Shown: piece after piece, positions 25,781 through 35,167 of the stretch
Numbering within the stretch: position 1 is the stretch's first letter
How the letters are laid out: every line of letters starts with the position of its first letter
NCBI RefSeq assembly: GCF_001187725.1
Contig: NZ_LGIQ01000005.1
Coordinates: forward strand, 1,139,713-1,200,728
Source: Brevibacillus reuszeri
GTDB lineage: Bacteria; Bacillota; Bacilli; Brevibacillales; Brevibacillaceae
Length of the DNA stretch: 61,016 nucleotides
Direction of reading: 5' to 3'
The notes under the pieces: model-generated
Database searches by the model: none
The model's input: the letters and a program-made list of their open reading frames with translations, nothing else
Told to the model about the DNA's origin: nothing
Program-made: the position numbers and the translations under genes

Positions 25781-27076
25781 ATGGCAAAAGTTTTATTGAA
25801 TCAACATCGAAAAAAGCGTCTGGAAACAGGTCATCCGTGGGTTTTCAAGTCAGAAGTACTGGAAATTCAAGGTGACGTTACACCGGGAGAAATCGTCGAG
25901 GTCGCCAACCACAAGGGGAGCTTTCTGGCAAAGGGTTATATCAATCCAGCTTCGCAAATGATTGTGCGCATCCTTAGCTACGATCAAAAAGAAACGATTG
26001 ATTATGATTTCTTCCTGAAAAAAGTCAAACAGGCAGCCGAGTTTCGTACCCGTTTTGTGGACAATCCTCGGGCGTGCCGTGTTATCTATGGCGAGGCTGA
26101 CTTTTTGCCAGGACTCATTGTGGATCGCTACGAGGACATCTTGGTCGTTCAGGTGTTGTCGCTTGGCATGGAGCAACGTATGGAATGGATTCGCGATGCT
26201 CTGGTGGAGGTTTTTCAGCCAACAGGGATTTACTTGCGCAATGACGTTCCGGTTCGTGAGCTAGAGGGATTGACGCAAAGCAAAGAAGTGCTCTACGGGG
26301 AGTGCCCGCGAGAGGTCCTGATTGAGGAAAACGGACTCAAATACTTCGTGGACATCGTCGAGGGACAAAAAACAGGCTTCTTCTACGATCAACGGGAAAA
26401 TCGCGCCTCGATCGCGCCACTTATGAAGGGCTGGGGTGAAAAGCACGGTATCACGCTCTCAAACGTAGAGGTAGATGGAGAACAGAAGCTGCTTCCTGTC
26501 GACAAGCGTGGAAAAGTCGTTAAAAACCCGTTTTGGGACGGCGCGGAAGTTCTGGAATGCTTCACACACACTGGCTCCTTCACATTGAATGCATGCAAGC
26601 ACGGTGCAAAAAAAGTGACCGCGCTGGACATTTCCGAGCATGCGGTTGAAACGGCGAAACGCAATATCACGCTGAACGGATTTTTGCATCGGGTCGATTT
26701 CGTCGTAGCCAATGCTTTTGATTACTTGCGTGAAAATGTTGAGGCGGAGAAAAGCTGGGATGTCGTAATTCTGGACCCGCCAGCCTTTGCAAAATCCCGT
26801 GGAGCAGTAAAAGGAGCGGTCCGTGGCTACAAGGATATTAACCTGCACGGCATGAAACTGGTTCGCCCAGGCGGGTTCCTCGTAACCGCATCTTGCTCCT
26901 ATCATATGTCACCAGAGCTGTTCCTCGATACGATTCAAGAGGCCGCTGTGGATGCCAAGAAAATTTTGCGTCTGATTGAATGGCGTGGAGCGGGCAAGGA
27001 TCACCCACAAATCAGTGGTGCTGACGAAGCTCATTACCTCAAGTTTGCCATTTTTGAAGTACGTGACCGTCGATAG
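25781..27076 (+). CDS. Class I SAM rRNA large subunit methyltransferase (RlmI/RlmK-like)
   Basis: A 431-aa protein with an N-terminal PUA domain (QHRKKRLETGHPWVFKSEVL, GSFLAKGYINPASQMIVRIL) and a Rossmann methyltransferase domain: VLECFTHTGSFTLNACKHGA, ALDISEHAVETAKRNITLNG, VVILDPPAFAKSR and a final TASCSYHM with the catalytic Cys. This fits 23S rRNA m5C methyltransferases of the RlmI group. Family members are ~396 aa; about 35 extra residues lie between APLMKG and AEVLECF (around residues 212-248, reading HGITLSNVEVDGEQKLLPV). GGAGGAAC precedes ATG 25781. Confidence 0.88.
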   Translation: MAKVLLNQHRKKRLETGHPWVFKSEVLEIQGDVTPGEIVEVANHKGSFLAKGYINPASQMIVRILSYDQKETIDYDFFLKKVKQAAEFRTRFVDNPRACRVIYGEADFLPGLIVDRYEDILVVQVLSLGMEQRMEWIRDALVEVFQPTGIYLRNDVPVRELEGLTQSKEVLYGECPREVLIEENGLKYFVDIVEGQKTGFFYDQRENRASIAPLMKGWGEKHGITLSNVEVDGEQKLLPVDKRGKVVKNPFWDGAEVLECFTHTGSFTLNACKHGAKKVTALDISEHAVETAKRNITLNGFLHRVDFVVANAFDYLRENVEAEKSWDVVILDPPAFAKSRGAVKGAVRGYKDINLHGMKLVRPGGFLVTASCSYHMSPELFLDTIQEAAVDAKKILRLIEWRGAGKDHPQISGADEAHYLKFAIFEVRDRR

Positions 27077-27092
27077 CTAGATGATTGATAAG

Positions 27093-27125
27093 AAAAAGCG
27101 CCTCTTGCCGGGGCGCTTTCTTTGT
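27093..27125. terminator. Bidirectional terminator
   Basis: AAAGCGCC (27095-27102) pairs with GGCGCTTT (27112-27119). It ends the methyltransferase gene and, read from the other side with AAAAAG giving UUUUU, the convergent DUF4177 gene. Confidence 0.8.
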
Positions 27126-27316
27126 TAACCTGCTTTGGGCTTTTCAAAAATCAGTTCAAAGTAATTGGCCAGCCCGTCACCGCCGATACTGGGTGCGAAG
27201 ATTTGAACAAGCCGCCAGCCTTCTTCTGCATGCTGGGTGACGATGGCTTGGTAATCTTCCTTAGGTCGTCTGCGAAACGAGGATAACTCCACCCGCACAA
27301 ATTTGTATTCGTACAT
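27125..27316 (-). CDS. DUF4177 domain-containing protein
   Basis: A 63-aa protein, [14 protein letters not shown] at the start, [20 protein letters not shown] in the middle and FELIFEKP at the end. The MYEYKxVxV and EEGWxLVQ features define DUF4177, a small domain of unknown function found widely in Bacillota and Actinomycetota. GGGAGG lies nine bases before ATG 27316. Confidence 0.85.
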   Translation of the reverse strand: MYEYKFVRVELSSFRRRPKEDYQAIVTQHAEEGWRLVQIFAPSIGGDGLANYFELIFEKPKAG

Positions 27317-27380
27317 AAACGTACCCTCCCGAGGATTTTAGTCTCCTTCTCTTATACGGGATTTTTGTCAGAAGGGTTGC

Positions 27381-27408
27381 AAAAGAAACCCCGTTGAAAT
27401 CAACGGGG
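27381..27408 (-). terminator. Intrinsic terminator
   Basis: CCCCGTTG and CAACGGGG pair around AAAT; on the minus strand the stem is followed by UUUCUUUU. It ends the unknown gene 27420-27911. Confidence 0.8.
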
Positions 27409-27419
27409 AGAGGTCAATC

Positions 27420-27911
27420 TTATTCAAATTGCTTGTCGTTCATCACGCGATGCACCAAATCCAGGGACTGTTTCATCCCTAGTTCTTTCCCAAGAATAAC
27501 TTGTCCTTCTGCCGGGGTAGTCGCCCGTACCTGATTCAGCACCTGCAGCTCATGGGAAAGCAAATGCTCGATGAGATAAAGCTGCACCTGACCGATTTCC
27601 CGCTCGCTTTTCCGATCTCGCTCATTGTACTTAGCCCGGTCACGGCTTTCTTCGACGTATTTATCGATGTCGTTTTCTAAAAAGTGGGAAGCGTTGCAAA
27701 TGATCTCACGGTAATCGTCCGTTTGAGAGGGAATGCTTCGGATCGTATGGCCGAGGTGGGCGAGTAAGAACTTGTTCAGCACGATACTATTTCGCGTGTA
27801 ATCGTTGTGCAAAAGGGAATACTCCCCCAAAAATGCCCCATTTTCTTTATCGTAGCTGTGCAAGAGCGTATAAGAAGAACAATACGAACAAAACAGTAAA
27901 TAATCTCTCAT
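27420..27911 (-). CDS. Hypothetical protein with N-terminal cysteine pair
   Basis: A 163-aa protein, MRDYLLFCSYCSSYTLLHSY at the start. CSYC near residue 8 could be part of a metal site, though no second pair follows. The rest is helical and charged (HFLENDIDKYVEESRDRAKY, GQVQLYLIEHLLSHELQVLN). No signal peptide and no family I recognise. GGGGG lies seven bases before ATG 27911; ATG 27915-27917 would overlap the site. Oriented away from ddl, sharing the ~220-base divergent intergenic region. Confidence 0.55.
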   Translation of the reverse strand: MRDYLLFCSYCSSYTLLHSYDKENGAFLGEYSLLHNDYTRNSIVLNKFLLAHLGHTIRSIPSQTDDYREIICNASHFLENDIDKYVEESRDRAKYNERDRKSEREIGQVQLYLIEHLLSHELQVLNQVRATTPAEGQVILGKELGMKQSLDLVHRVMNDKQFE

Positions 27912-28140
27912 GGACATTCCCCCAAATCAAGTGCTCCATGACAGGAAGTTTATAAGCCATATTATGATAAAGGACGTCGTGGGGTGATACTTGTGTCTCT
28001 TGTATTTGACCTTTTGTTTGTGTATGCTAAATGACGTACTTTTGCCTGATAAAAGAGCAGATGTTGGGCTTTTGCATAGCATAGGAGAGAAACCGAAACA
28101 GGATAGACTCTTTTGTGTGTCCGTGGAAGAGGAAAGGAGC

Positions 28141-29277
28141 ATGGCACAAGTGGGAAACGAAAAGATTCGCCTTGGCATCATTTATGGAGGAAAATCCTCG
28201 GAGCACGAGGTTTCATTGCGTACGGCCTTGTCGATTATGAAGGCGGTAGATGCAAATAGATATGAGGTTACTCCCATATACGTACAACTGGATGGTTCGT
28301 GGGTAAAGGGAGAGGCAATTGCGGGTCAGTTGCCAGAAAAGATCGAAGCGTTGCGCTTGTCTGCTGGTGAACCAACAGCTACAGGTACCGCGGAGAGCGG
28401 ACAAGAAGTGCTCGCTTCAAGCAAACCGGCTTCCTTGTTTGCCATCGGTCAACAGGTCGATGTCATTTTCCCTGTCGTTCATGGACCAAATGGCGAGGAC
28501 GGGACGATTCAGGGAATGCTGGAGCTCGCGAACCTGCCGTACGTAGGGACTGGTGTTATGGCTTCTGCAGTCGGAATGGACAAATGGATGATGAAAACCG
28601 TTTTTGCCCAAACCGGATTGCCACAAGTCAAATACGTGGGCCTGTTGCGTTCCCAATGGGAAAAAAATCAGGATGAAGTGATGGATAAAATCGAGCGTGA
28701 ACTGGGCTATCCGTGCTTTGTGAAACCAGCCAATATGGGCTCAAGTGTAGGGATTAGCAAAGCAAAGAATCGCAGTGAGCTGGCGCATGCCCTGGGGGTT
28801 GCAGCGAAGTTTGACCGTCGCTTGATCGTTGAGGAATTCGTTGTGGCACGTGAAGTGGAAATCGGGGTTCTCGGAAACGAGGAGCTGGTTACCTCAGTTG
28901 TGGGTGAAGTGATTGCGGCCAAGGAATTTTACGATTATGAAGCCAAGTACAAAGGGGCGGGAACAGAGCTGTCCATCCCTGCAATCATTCCAGATCGTGT
29001 CGCAGGCGAAATTGCCGAGCTCGCCAAGACAGCGTTTCAGGCATTGGATGGCTCCGGATTATCACGAGTTGACTTTTTCTGGGATGAAAAAAATGATCAG
29101 CTCTACATCAACGAAGTGAACACGATGCCAGGCTTTACACCATTTAGCATGTATCCGATGCTTTTTCAGGCTGCTGGCGTGGGCTACAGTGAGCTGATTG
29201 ACCGACTGGTGCAACTGGCGTTTGAACGCCATGCGGATAAGCAGCGCAACGTTGTCGATGCAGAAGAATTGGAGTAA
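28141..29277 (+). CDS. ddl: D-alanine--D-alanine ligase
   Basis: A 378-aa ATP-grasp ligase making D-Ala-D-Ala for peptidoglycan. Seen: IRLGIIYGGKSSEHEVSLRT (N-terminal domain), VIFPVVHGPNGEDGTIQGML, VGMDKWMMKTVFAQTGLPQV, PCFVKPANMGSSVGISKA (ATP Lys), VEEFVVAREVEIGVLG, and YINEVNTMPGFTPFSMYPML with the metal ligands and closing serine loop. ATG 28141 follows GAAAGGAG; the longer frame from 27991 has no site. The D-Ala-D-Ala product is the substrate of MurF, encoded convergently at 29993-31375. Confidence 0.95.
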   Translation: MAQVGNEKIRLGIIYGGKSSEHEVSLRTALSIMKAVDANRYEVTPIYVQLDGSWVKGEAIAGQLPEKIEALRLSAGEPTATGTAESGQEVLASSKPASLFAIGQQVDVIFPVVHGPNGEDGTIQGMLELANLPYVGTGVMASAVGMDKWMMKTVFAQTGLPQVKYVGLLRSQWEKNQDEVMDKIERELGYPCFVKPANMGSSVGISKAKNRSELAHALGVAAKFDRRLIVEEFVVAREVEIGVLGNEELVTSVVGEVIAAKEFYDYEAKYKGAGTELSIPAIIPDRVAGEIAELAKTAFQALDGSGLSRVDFFWDEKNDQLYINEVNTMPGFTPFSMYPMLFQAAGVGYSELIDRLVQLAFERHADKQRNVVDAEELE

Positions 29278-29385
29278 AAAAGCGTTGTGTGAGAACGAGG
29301 GTGCCATTTATTGGCATCCTTTTTTGATGTATGGTAGGTAAGAGATAAACATTTTTTGAATGAATAGAAGGGGGTGGAGTAGATC

Positions 29386-29948
29386 TTTACACAAATTTAC
29401 ATGGTACGCCATGCAGAATCGCCGTTTACACCAGACCAGGAGGAAGAACGTGGTTTATCGGAAAAGGATGGGCAGATGCACGAAAGGTAGCTGATCGATT
29501 GAAGCATGAGCAAATCGACGTATTCATCTCCAGTCATTACGCGCGGGCTGTACAAACGATTGAGGAGGCAGCACGTCAGCAAAATAAAACAATCATGACG
29601 GATGCCAGACTTCGTGAACGTGAACTGGCTTCGTGGGACTATCGGTTTGATGATTTTGAACAAGGAATTAAACACGTCTTTGACAATCCGGATTTTGCTT
29701 ACCCGGGTGGTGAATCCAATGAGTTGGCTCGCAAGCGAGGAATAGCTGCGCTGGCGGAAGTGCTTCAGCATCACCGGGGGAAAAAGGTTGCAATCGGAAC
29801 TCATGGGAATATCATGACGCTTATGATGAATCATTACGACAAGCAGTATCATTTTGCGTTTTGGAAACAGACCACCAAGCCTGATATTTACAAGCTGAGC
29901 TTTGAGGACGATACGCTGGTGCATGTCGAGAGATTGTGGGAAGAATAG
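29386..29948 (+). pseudogene. Histidine phosphatase family protein, start codon lost and frameshifted
   Basis: The frame TQIYMVRHAESPFTPDQEEE and GLSEKDG (RHAES: catalytic phospho-His) stops at about 29489. The rest continues one frame over: ADARKVADRLKHEQIDVFIS, SHYARAVQTIEEAA, RLRERELASWDYRF, KVAIGTHGNIMTLMMNHYD, ending at TAG 29946-29948. Insertion of one G in GAAAAGGATGGG (about 29460-29470) restores one frame. There is also no proper start: GGGGGTGGAG is followed by TAGATCTTTACA where ATG is expected, and ATG 29400 is 24 bases from the site. Two independent defects argue for a real pseudogene of a phosphoglycerate-mutase-like phosphatase. Confidence 0.75.
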
Positions 29949-29992
29949 CAAAAGACGCCGTCTCTTTCGTAGGAGAGCGGCGTCTTCTGCTT

Positions 29993-31375
29993 TTAGTCGT
30001 GGTTCTCCAAGTCAGTCAGCATGGTCCATAATTCCATCCCGCGTGATGCCTTGAACAAAAAGGCGTGACTGGCATCGCGCAGAGGAAGTAGAGCAGTCAG
30101 GGCCTCTGCTTTTGTGAGAAAATGCAGCTTTTCTCCATGGTAGGCATCATGGATATTGCGGCTCTCATCTCCGATTGTGACCAGCAGCTCGAAGTGATCA
30201 ACGAGGTCATTGATATTTGTTCCGACCTGGGCGTGCATCTCTATACTCTCCGGTCCCATTTCATACATGTCCCCAAGCACAAGTACCTTTTTCCGATCGG
30301 AGAACAGGTCTGCAAATGTGCGAATCGCAGCTTCCATGGTGGTAGGACTTGCATTGTATGCATCGCTGATATACAGACTGCCATGGCGGGACGGCACTTG
30401 TTCAAAGCGCATAGCAGATAGCTTGATGGTCGCAAGCGCAGCTACGATCTGTTCGATACTTATGCCCAATCGTTTTGCAATCGCAACAGACGGCAGCGAG
30501 TTGAGTACGCTATGTGTCCCGAACAAAGGGATAAATGCTGGGGTGCGTTCTCCAGATGCGAAGCAAATATCAAATTGTGTGCCATCCTCTACAGGTGTAA
30601 TCCGCTCTGCCCATAAATCAGTTGGCCCCGTTACGGAATAATACATGATCTCACCAGCAAACAAATGAGCCACCATAGGCAAATACTCGGAGTCCTTGTT
30701 TAGCAAAACAAGTCCATCAGGAGCGGTATGAGGTAACAGCTCTGCCTTGGCAAGAGCAATTTTTTCACGCGTTCCAAAAAATTCGAGATGCGACTCGCCG
30801 ATATACGTAATCACACTGATATCCGGTTTAGCGAGGGAAGCAATGAGATCAATTTCTCCTGTATGATTCATTCCCAGCTCCAGTACAGCAGCTTCGTGCT
30901 GCTCTTCAATCTGCAGGAGTGACAATGGGACCCCGAGATGATTGTTCAAATTTTTGTACGTCTTGTATACAGGGACTTGACTCGCCAAAACGTGAGCTAC
31001 GATATCTTTAACGGTTGTCTTGCCGATGCTTCCTGTAATCGCGACATAGGGAATTGAAAAATCTTTGCGATATGCGCCTGCCAGTTTTTGAAAAGCGCGT
31101 TCTGTATCATTGACCAGAATCAGACCGAAGTCATTTGGCAGCTGTGCAGGAATTTTCTCTTGGTTGGAAATAATCGCAGCAGCAGCGCCTTGCTCAGCGG
31201 CTTGCAAAAGAAAATCATGTCCATCGCGAACACCACCCGTCAGCGCTACGAACAAAGATCCTGTTGTAAGCTGCCTTGTATCAAAGTGAACGGACGATAT
31301 GGCAAGATTCGGCGAGCCTGCGAGTAGCAGCCCTTCTGCTCGTTTCACTGCCAAATCCAATGTAATTGGTTTCAT
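29993..31375 (-). CDS. murF: UDP-N-acetylmuramoyl-tripeptide--D-alanyl-D-alanine ligase
   Basis: A 460-aa cytosolic Mur ligase that adds D-Ala-D-Ala to the UDP-MurNAc-tripeptide. Seen: SSVHFDTRQLTTGSLFVALT (uridine-binding N-domain), VAITGSIGKTTVKDIVAHVL (P-loop; note SIGKTT where many have STGKTT), NLNNHLGVPLSLL, AVLELGMNHTGEIDLIASLA and ISDAYNASPTTMEAA. ATG 31375 lies eight bases after AAGGAGT; TTG 31381 would be too close. Convergent to ddl and to the broken phosphatase, not in the same operon. Confidence 0.94.
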   Translation of the reverse strand: MKPITLDLAVKRAEGLLLAGSPNLAISSVHFDTRQLTTGSLFVALTGGVRDGHDFLLQAAEQGAAAAIISNQEKIPAQLPNDFGLILVNDTERAFQKLAGAYRKDFSIPYVAITGSIGKTTVKDIVAHVLASQVPVYKTYKNLNNHLGVPLSLLQIEEQHEAAVLELGMNHTGEIDLIASLAKPDISVITYIGESHLEFFGTREKIALAKAELLPHTAPDGLVLLNKDSEYLPMVAHLFAGEIMYYSVTGPTDLWAERITPVEDGTQFDICFASGERTPAFIPLFGTHSVLNSLPSVAIAKRLGISIEQIVAALATIKLSAMRFEQVPSRHGSLYISDAYNASPTTMEAAIRTFADLFSDRKKVLVLGDMYEMGPESIEMHAQVGTNINDLVDHFELLVTIGDESRNIHDAYHGEKLHFLTKAEALTALLPLRDASHAFLFKASRGMELWTMLTDLENHD

Positions 31376-31566
31376 GTCCAAGGACTCCTTTTTTTCTTCG
31401 TTTCAAACCAACCTCGAAGTCATGCTACCATGCACTTTGTACAGTCGCAAGATAAAAGTGGCAGGAGAAGGATTGCTTTTCCCCGAGGTTGTCCGCTATC
31501 ATTGTACTATCTTTGCATACATAGGTGTTTCAAGATGGATATACAGAAATGTAAGGGGGGTTAATC

Positions 31567-31890
31567 ATGGAAAAAAGCATTTTTACCAGAATCATGGAGG
31601 GTGAAATCCCTGCAAAAGTGGAATACGAAGACGAGCAGGTCATCGTCATTCACGATATTGCACCAAAAGCACGCGTTCACTTGCTCATTATCCCACGCAA
31701 GCCGATCCCGACACTCATGGATGTGACACCGGAGGATTTGCCTTTGATTGGTCATATTCATCAAGTAGCGCAGACACTCGCGAAAAAGCTCGAAGTACCA
31801 GGATTTCGCCTGATAAATAACTGCGGCAAAGAGGGCGGACAAGAGGTTTTCCATATTCATTATCACTTTTTGGCAGGGTTTACCGAATAA
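31567..31890 (+). CDS. HIT family protein (HinT-like purine nucleoside phosphoramidase)
   Basis: A 107-aa protein, SIFTRIMEGEIPAKVEYEDE at the start and EVFHIHYHFLAGF at the end. HIHYH is the histidine triad (HxHxHxx) that hydrolyses nucleotide phosphoramidates. The usual HIT length is 105-115 aa. AGGGGGG is seven bases before ATG 31567. Confidence 0.92.
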   Translation: MEKSIFTRIMEGEIPAKVEYEDEQVIVIHDIAPKARVHLLIIPRKPIPTLMDVTPEDLPLIGHIHQVAQTLAKKLEVPGFRLINNCGKEGGQEVFHIHYHFLAGFTE

Positions 31891-32003
31891 AAATGAACTA
31901 AAGGTTGACCTTCGTTGGGTCTGTATCCTATAATGAAGTGTGACAGTCTGTTCGTACGATCGACTCAGGCGTCCCACGGTTTTAGCGGAGGGAGGGAAGA
32001 CAA

Positions 32004-32177
32004 ATGGCAGAAATTCGAGTCAAGAAAAACGAGTCTTTGGATAGCGCACTTCGCCGCTTCAAGCGTGAAAGCGCAAAATCCGGGGTGATGGCAGAACTGC
32101 GTAAACGTCGTCACTTTGAGAAGCCTAGCATTAAGCGCAAGAAGAAATCCGAAGCAGCTCGTAAACGTAAGTTTTAA
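32004..32177 (+). CDS. rpsU: 30S ribosomal protein S21
   Basis: A 57-aa basic protein, [20 protein letters not shown] then [20 protein letters not shown], typical S21. GGAGGGAGGG before ATG 32004. Followed by yqeY after 17 bases, the conserved Bacillales pair. Confidence 0.96.
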
Positions 32178-32194
32178 TTGACGGAGGGCTCATC

Positions 32195-32641
32195 ATGAGT
32201 GTAATGGAGCGACTCGATCAAGATATGAAGCAAGCAATGAAGGACAGAGCTGTTCTAAAACTCTCTGTTATTCGCATGGTGAAAGCCGCGTTAAAGAATG
32301 AAGAGATTAACAAAGGCAGACTTTTGTCTGAAGACGAAGTGCTGACCATCTTGACTCGTGAGTTAAAACAACGCCGTGAATCCCTCCATGAATTTGAGAA
32401 GGCAGGCCGCGTGGAACTTGCCTCGAAATCGCGCGAAGAGATCGACGTGCTCTCCGCCTACTTACCCGCTCAGCTTAGCGAAGATGAAATTCGTGATATA
32501 GTTCGGGAAGGTATCGCAGCTACGAACGCCTCCTCCAAAAAGGAGATGGGCAAAGTAATGGGTGCGATCATGCCGAAAGTGAAAGGCAGAGCAGACGGAA
32601 ACCTCGTGCAAAAGATTGTATCTGAGGAACTACCATCGTAG
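32195..32641 (+). CDS. yqeY: GatB/YqeY domain-containing protein
   Basis: A 148-aa protein with the tRNA-binding tail domain of Gat[54 protein letters not shown] and [20 protein letters not shown]. It probably binds tRNA or aids amidation; the exact role is unresolved. Second gene after rpsU, closed by a terminator. Confidence 0.93.
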   Translation: MSVMERLDQDMKQAMKDRAVLKLSVIRMVKAALKNEEINKGRLLSEDEVLTILTRELKQRRESLHEFEKAGRVELASKSREEIDVLSAYLPAQLSEDEIRDIVREGIAATNASSKKEMGKVMGAIMPKVKGRADGNLVQKIVSEELPS

Positions 32642-32670
32642 ACGAGTAACACCTCATATAGATACGAACA

Positions 32671-32710
32671 GAGAAACTCAACCAGATGAAGGTTGAGTTT
32701 CTCTTTTTTT
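32671..32710 (+). terminator. Intrinsic terminator after yqeY
   Basis: GAGAAACTCAACC and GGTTGAGTTTCTC form a perfect 13-bp stem followed by seven T residues. Confidence 0.92.
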
Positions 32711-32797
32711 CTGGAATTAGTGAAACAAATTTCTTCCACCTTCGTATACCCTATTAGGCATTCGTTGAATCTGATAGGAGGAAAGGAGGGAATAGCG

Positions 32798-34144
32798 ATG
32801 AGTTCAACATGGCCAACCATCCGCAGAGTACGATTGCTGTTTTCGCTTCTATGCCTGATTATGGCAATGACGATGTTCATTTCCACGCCTGCTACAACAT
32901 CTGCCCAGTCATATCAAAAAGCAGTCTGGATTCCGGTCGACAATACAATCGAGCGCGGATTGGAGAGCTTTTTGCGCCGAGCATTTGCGGATGCAGAAAA
33001 GCTTCAGGCAGACCTCGTCATCCTGCATATCAACACACCGGGTGGTGAAGTGGGAGCTGCAGAAAATATCGGACAGTTGATCCGGCAATCTCCGTTGCAT
33101 ACGATTGCCTACATCGACAATCAGGCATTCTCGGCAGGGACATATATTGCCCTGAATGCAAATGAGATCGTCATGACTCCGGGTAGTACCATAGGGGCAG
33201 CCACACCGATTGATATGGCAGGAAATGCTGCAGACATCAAGTTTATTTCCGGCTGGAGCGAGCAAATGAAGGCCGCTGCCAAGCTGAATAACCGCAATCC
33301 GGATGTTGCACGGGCGATGGTGGAGATCGATAATGAATTCCCGGGTTTAAAGCCAAAGGGTACCGTATTGTCTCTCGATGCTCATAGAGCCAAGGAATTG
33401 GGTTATGCTGATCAAGTAGTTGCAGGTAAGGATCAGCTGCTGGCACATCTAGGCGTCAGCTCGGATACGCTTGAAGCGATTGAACCAACAGGAGGAGAAC
33501 TGGTAGCTCGCTGGGTTACAAGTCCCGTTATCATGAGCTTGCTGCTTGTTATTGGCCTCGTGGGGATCGTAGTGGAACTGTTCGCGCCGGGATTTGGGGT
33601 GGCAGGCACGATCTCATTGGTATCATTTGGCCTGTATTTCTTTGGGCATTATTTAGCTGGATTTGCCAACTGGCTGCATATTGGACTGTTTGTTATTGGT
33701 ATCTTACTAATGATTCTCGAGATTTTTCTCCCGGGTGGTATTGTCGGGGCTATCGGGTTTATCAGTATCGTTACGGGATTGGTGATGGCAGCCTATGACA
33801 CCAAGCAAGGGCTTGCCTCGCTCGGTGTAGCTGCTCTAGTGACCGCGATTGTGGCCTTCCTGCTCATCAAGCGATACGGTGTGAAGGGCCTGTTTAACAG
33901 GTTTATCTTAGGGGACGCACAGCACAACGAGGAAGGTTATGTTGCTCCAAAAGATCAGCGCGACCTATTAGGAAAAACGGGTATTGCACTCACTGCACTG
34001 CGCCCTGCTGGTGTAGTGAAAGTAGATGGCAATCGCGTAGATGCTGTATCTGTTGGAGGGTTTATTGCGTCAGGAACAACGGTTACTGTCGTGCAGGTAG
34101 AAGGCACGCGGGTAGTCGTTGCGGAACAAGAACAAAAGGAGTGA
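32798..34144 (+). CDS. NfeD family protein (ClpP-class protease domain, membrane)
   Basis: A 448-aa protein with signal peptide (LLFSLLCLIMAMTMFIS), then a ClpP/SppA-like serine protease domain (NTPGGEVGAAENIGQLIRQS, FSAGTYIALNANEIVMTPGS with the Ser nucleophile), four to five transmembrane segments (VIMSLLLVIGLVGIVVELFA and following) and an OB-fold C-terminus (GKTGIALTALRPAGVVKVDG). This is the long NfeD of the NfeD-flotillin pair (YqeZ in B. subtilis). ATG 32798 after AAAGGAGGG. Overlaps no gene; floA follows after seven bases. Confidence 0.92.
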   Translation: MSSTWPTIRRVRLLFSLLCLIMAMTMFISTPATTSAQSYQKAVWIPVDNTIERGLESFLRRAFADAEKLQADLVILHINTPGGEVGAAENIGQLIRQSPLHTIAYIDNQAFSAGTYIALNANEIVMTPGSTIGAATPIDMAGNAADIKFISGWSEQMKAAAKLNNRNPDVARAMVEIDNEFPGLKPKGTVLSLDAHRAKELGYADQVVAGKDQLLAHLGVSSDTLEAIEPTGGELVARWVTSPVIMSLLLVIGLVGIVVELFAPGFGVAGTISLVSFGLYFFGHYLAGFANWLHIGLFVIGILLMILEIFLPGGIVGAIGFISIVTGLVMAAYDTKQGLASLGVAALVTAIVAFLLIKRYGVKGLFNRFILGDAQHNEEGYVAPKDQRDLLGKTGIALTALRPAGVVKVDGNRVDAVSVGGFIASGTTVTVVQVEGTRVVVAEQEQKE

Positions 34145-34151
34145 TTGACTA

Positions 34152-35156
34152 ATGTTAGAAAGTGGCTTGATTCCTCTCATATTTATGGTGGCAGTAGCGA
34201 TTGTCGCCCTCTCGATTTTCTTCTCGTTTGTTCCAGTGATGCTCTGGATTTCCGCCCTTGCATCAGGTGTGAACATTGGGATTATCACGCTGGTTGCGAT
34301 GCGTCTGCGTCGCGTTGTACCATCCCGGATCGTGAATCCGTTGATCAAAGCTCGCAAAGCAGGCTTGCAGCTGGATACCAATCAGCTTGAAAGCCATTAC
34401 CTCGCTGGTGGTAACGTAGACCGCGTTGTAGATGCACTCGTTGCTGCTCAACGTGCAGACATTCCACTCGGCTTTGAGCGTGCGGCAGCGATTGACCTCG
34501 CAGGTCGTGATGTATTACAGGCAGTACAAATGAGCGTTAACCCGAAAGTGATCGAAACACCAGTCGTAGCTGCTATGGCGAAAGACGGGATTGAGCTTCG
34601 TACAAAGGCAAAAGTAACCGTGCGTGCAAATATTGACCGACTGGTCGGTGGTGCCGGTGAAGAAACGATTATTGCCCGTGTAGGGGAAGGGATTGTCTCT
34701 ACAATTGGTTCGTCCAATAGTCATAAGGATGTATTGGAAAATCCGGATTCCATTTCGAAAACTGTATTGAACAAAGGGTTGGATGCAGGAACTGCCTTTG
34801 AAATTCTCTCAATCGATATCGCTGACGTAGATGTAGGAAAAAACATCGGTGCACAGCTGCAAACGGACCAAGCGGAAGCAGACAAACGCATTGCGCAAGC
34901 GAAAGCAGAAGAGCGTCGTGCGATGGCAGTTGCAACGGAACAAGAGATGAAAGCCCGCGTACAAGAAATGAAAGCGAAAGTTGTGGAAGCCGAAGCACAA
35001 GTACCGTTGGCACTAGCAGAAGCATTGACATCCGGGAAAATGGGTGTAATGGATTACTACAACATGCAAAACATCGCGGCGGATACCCAAATGCGTCAAA
35101 CCTTCGGGCATACAGGTGAGAAACAAGATCCTGTAACGCCAGACGACAAGGAATAA
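34152..35156 (+). CDS. floA: Flotillin-like protein FloA
   Basis: A 334-aa protein with an N-terminal membrane segment ([20 protein letters not shown]), an SPFH-like domain ([34 protein letters not shown]) and a coiled-coil tail rich in EAxxR repeats ([20 protein letters not shown]). It scaffolds functional membrane microdomains. ATG 34152 follows AAAGGAG. Operon nfeD-floA-35168. Confidence 0.94.
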   Translation: MLESGLIPLIFMVAVAIVALSIFFSFVPVMLWISALASGVNIGIITLVAMRLRRVVPSRIVNPLIKARKAGLQLDTNQLESHYLAGGNVDRVVDALVAAQRADIPLGFERAAAIDLAGRDVLQAVQMSVNPKVIETPVVAAMAKDGIELRTKAKVTVRANIDRLVGGAGEETIIARVGEGIVSTIGSSNSHKDVLENPDSISKTVLNKGLDAGTAFEILSIDIADVDVGKNIGAQLQTDQAEADKRIAQAKAEERRAMAVATEQEMKARVQEMKAKVVEAEAQVPLALAEALTSGKMGVMDYYNMQNIAADTQMRQTFGHTGEKQDPVTPDDKE

Positions 35157-35167
35157 AGGTAATCTCT

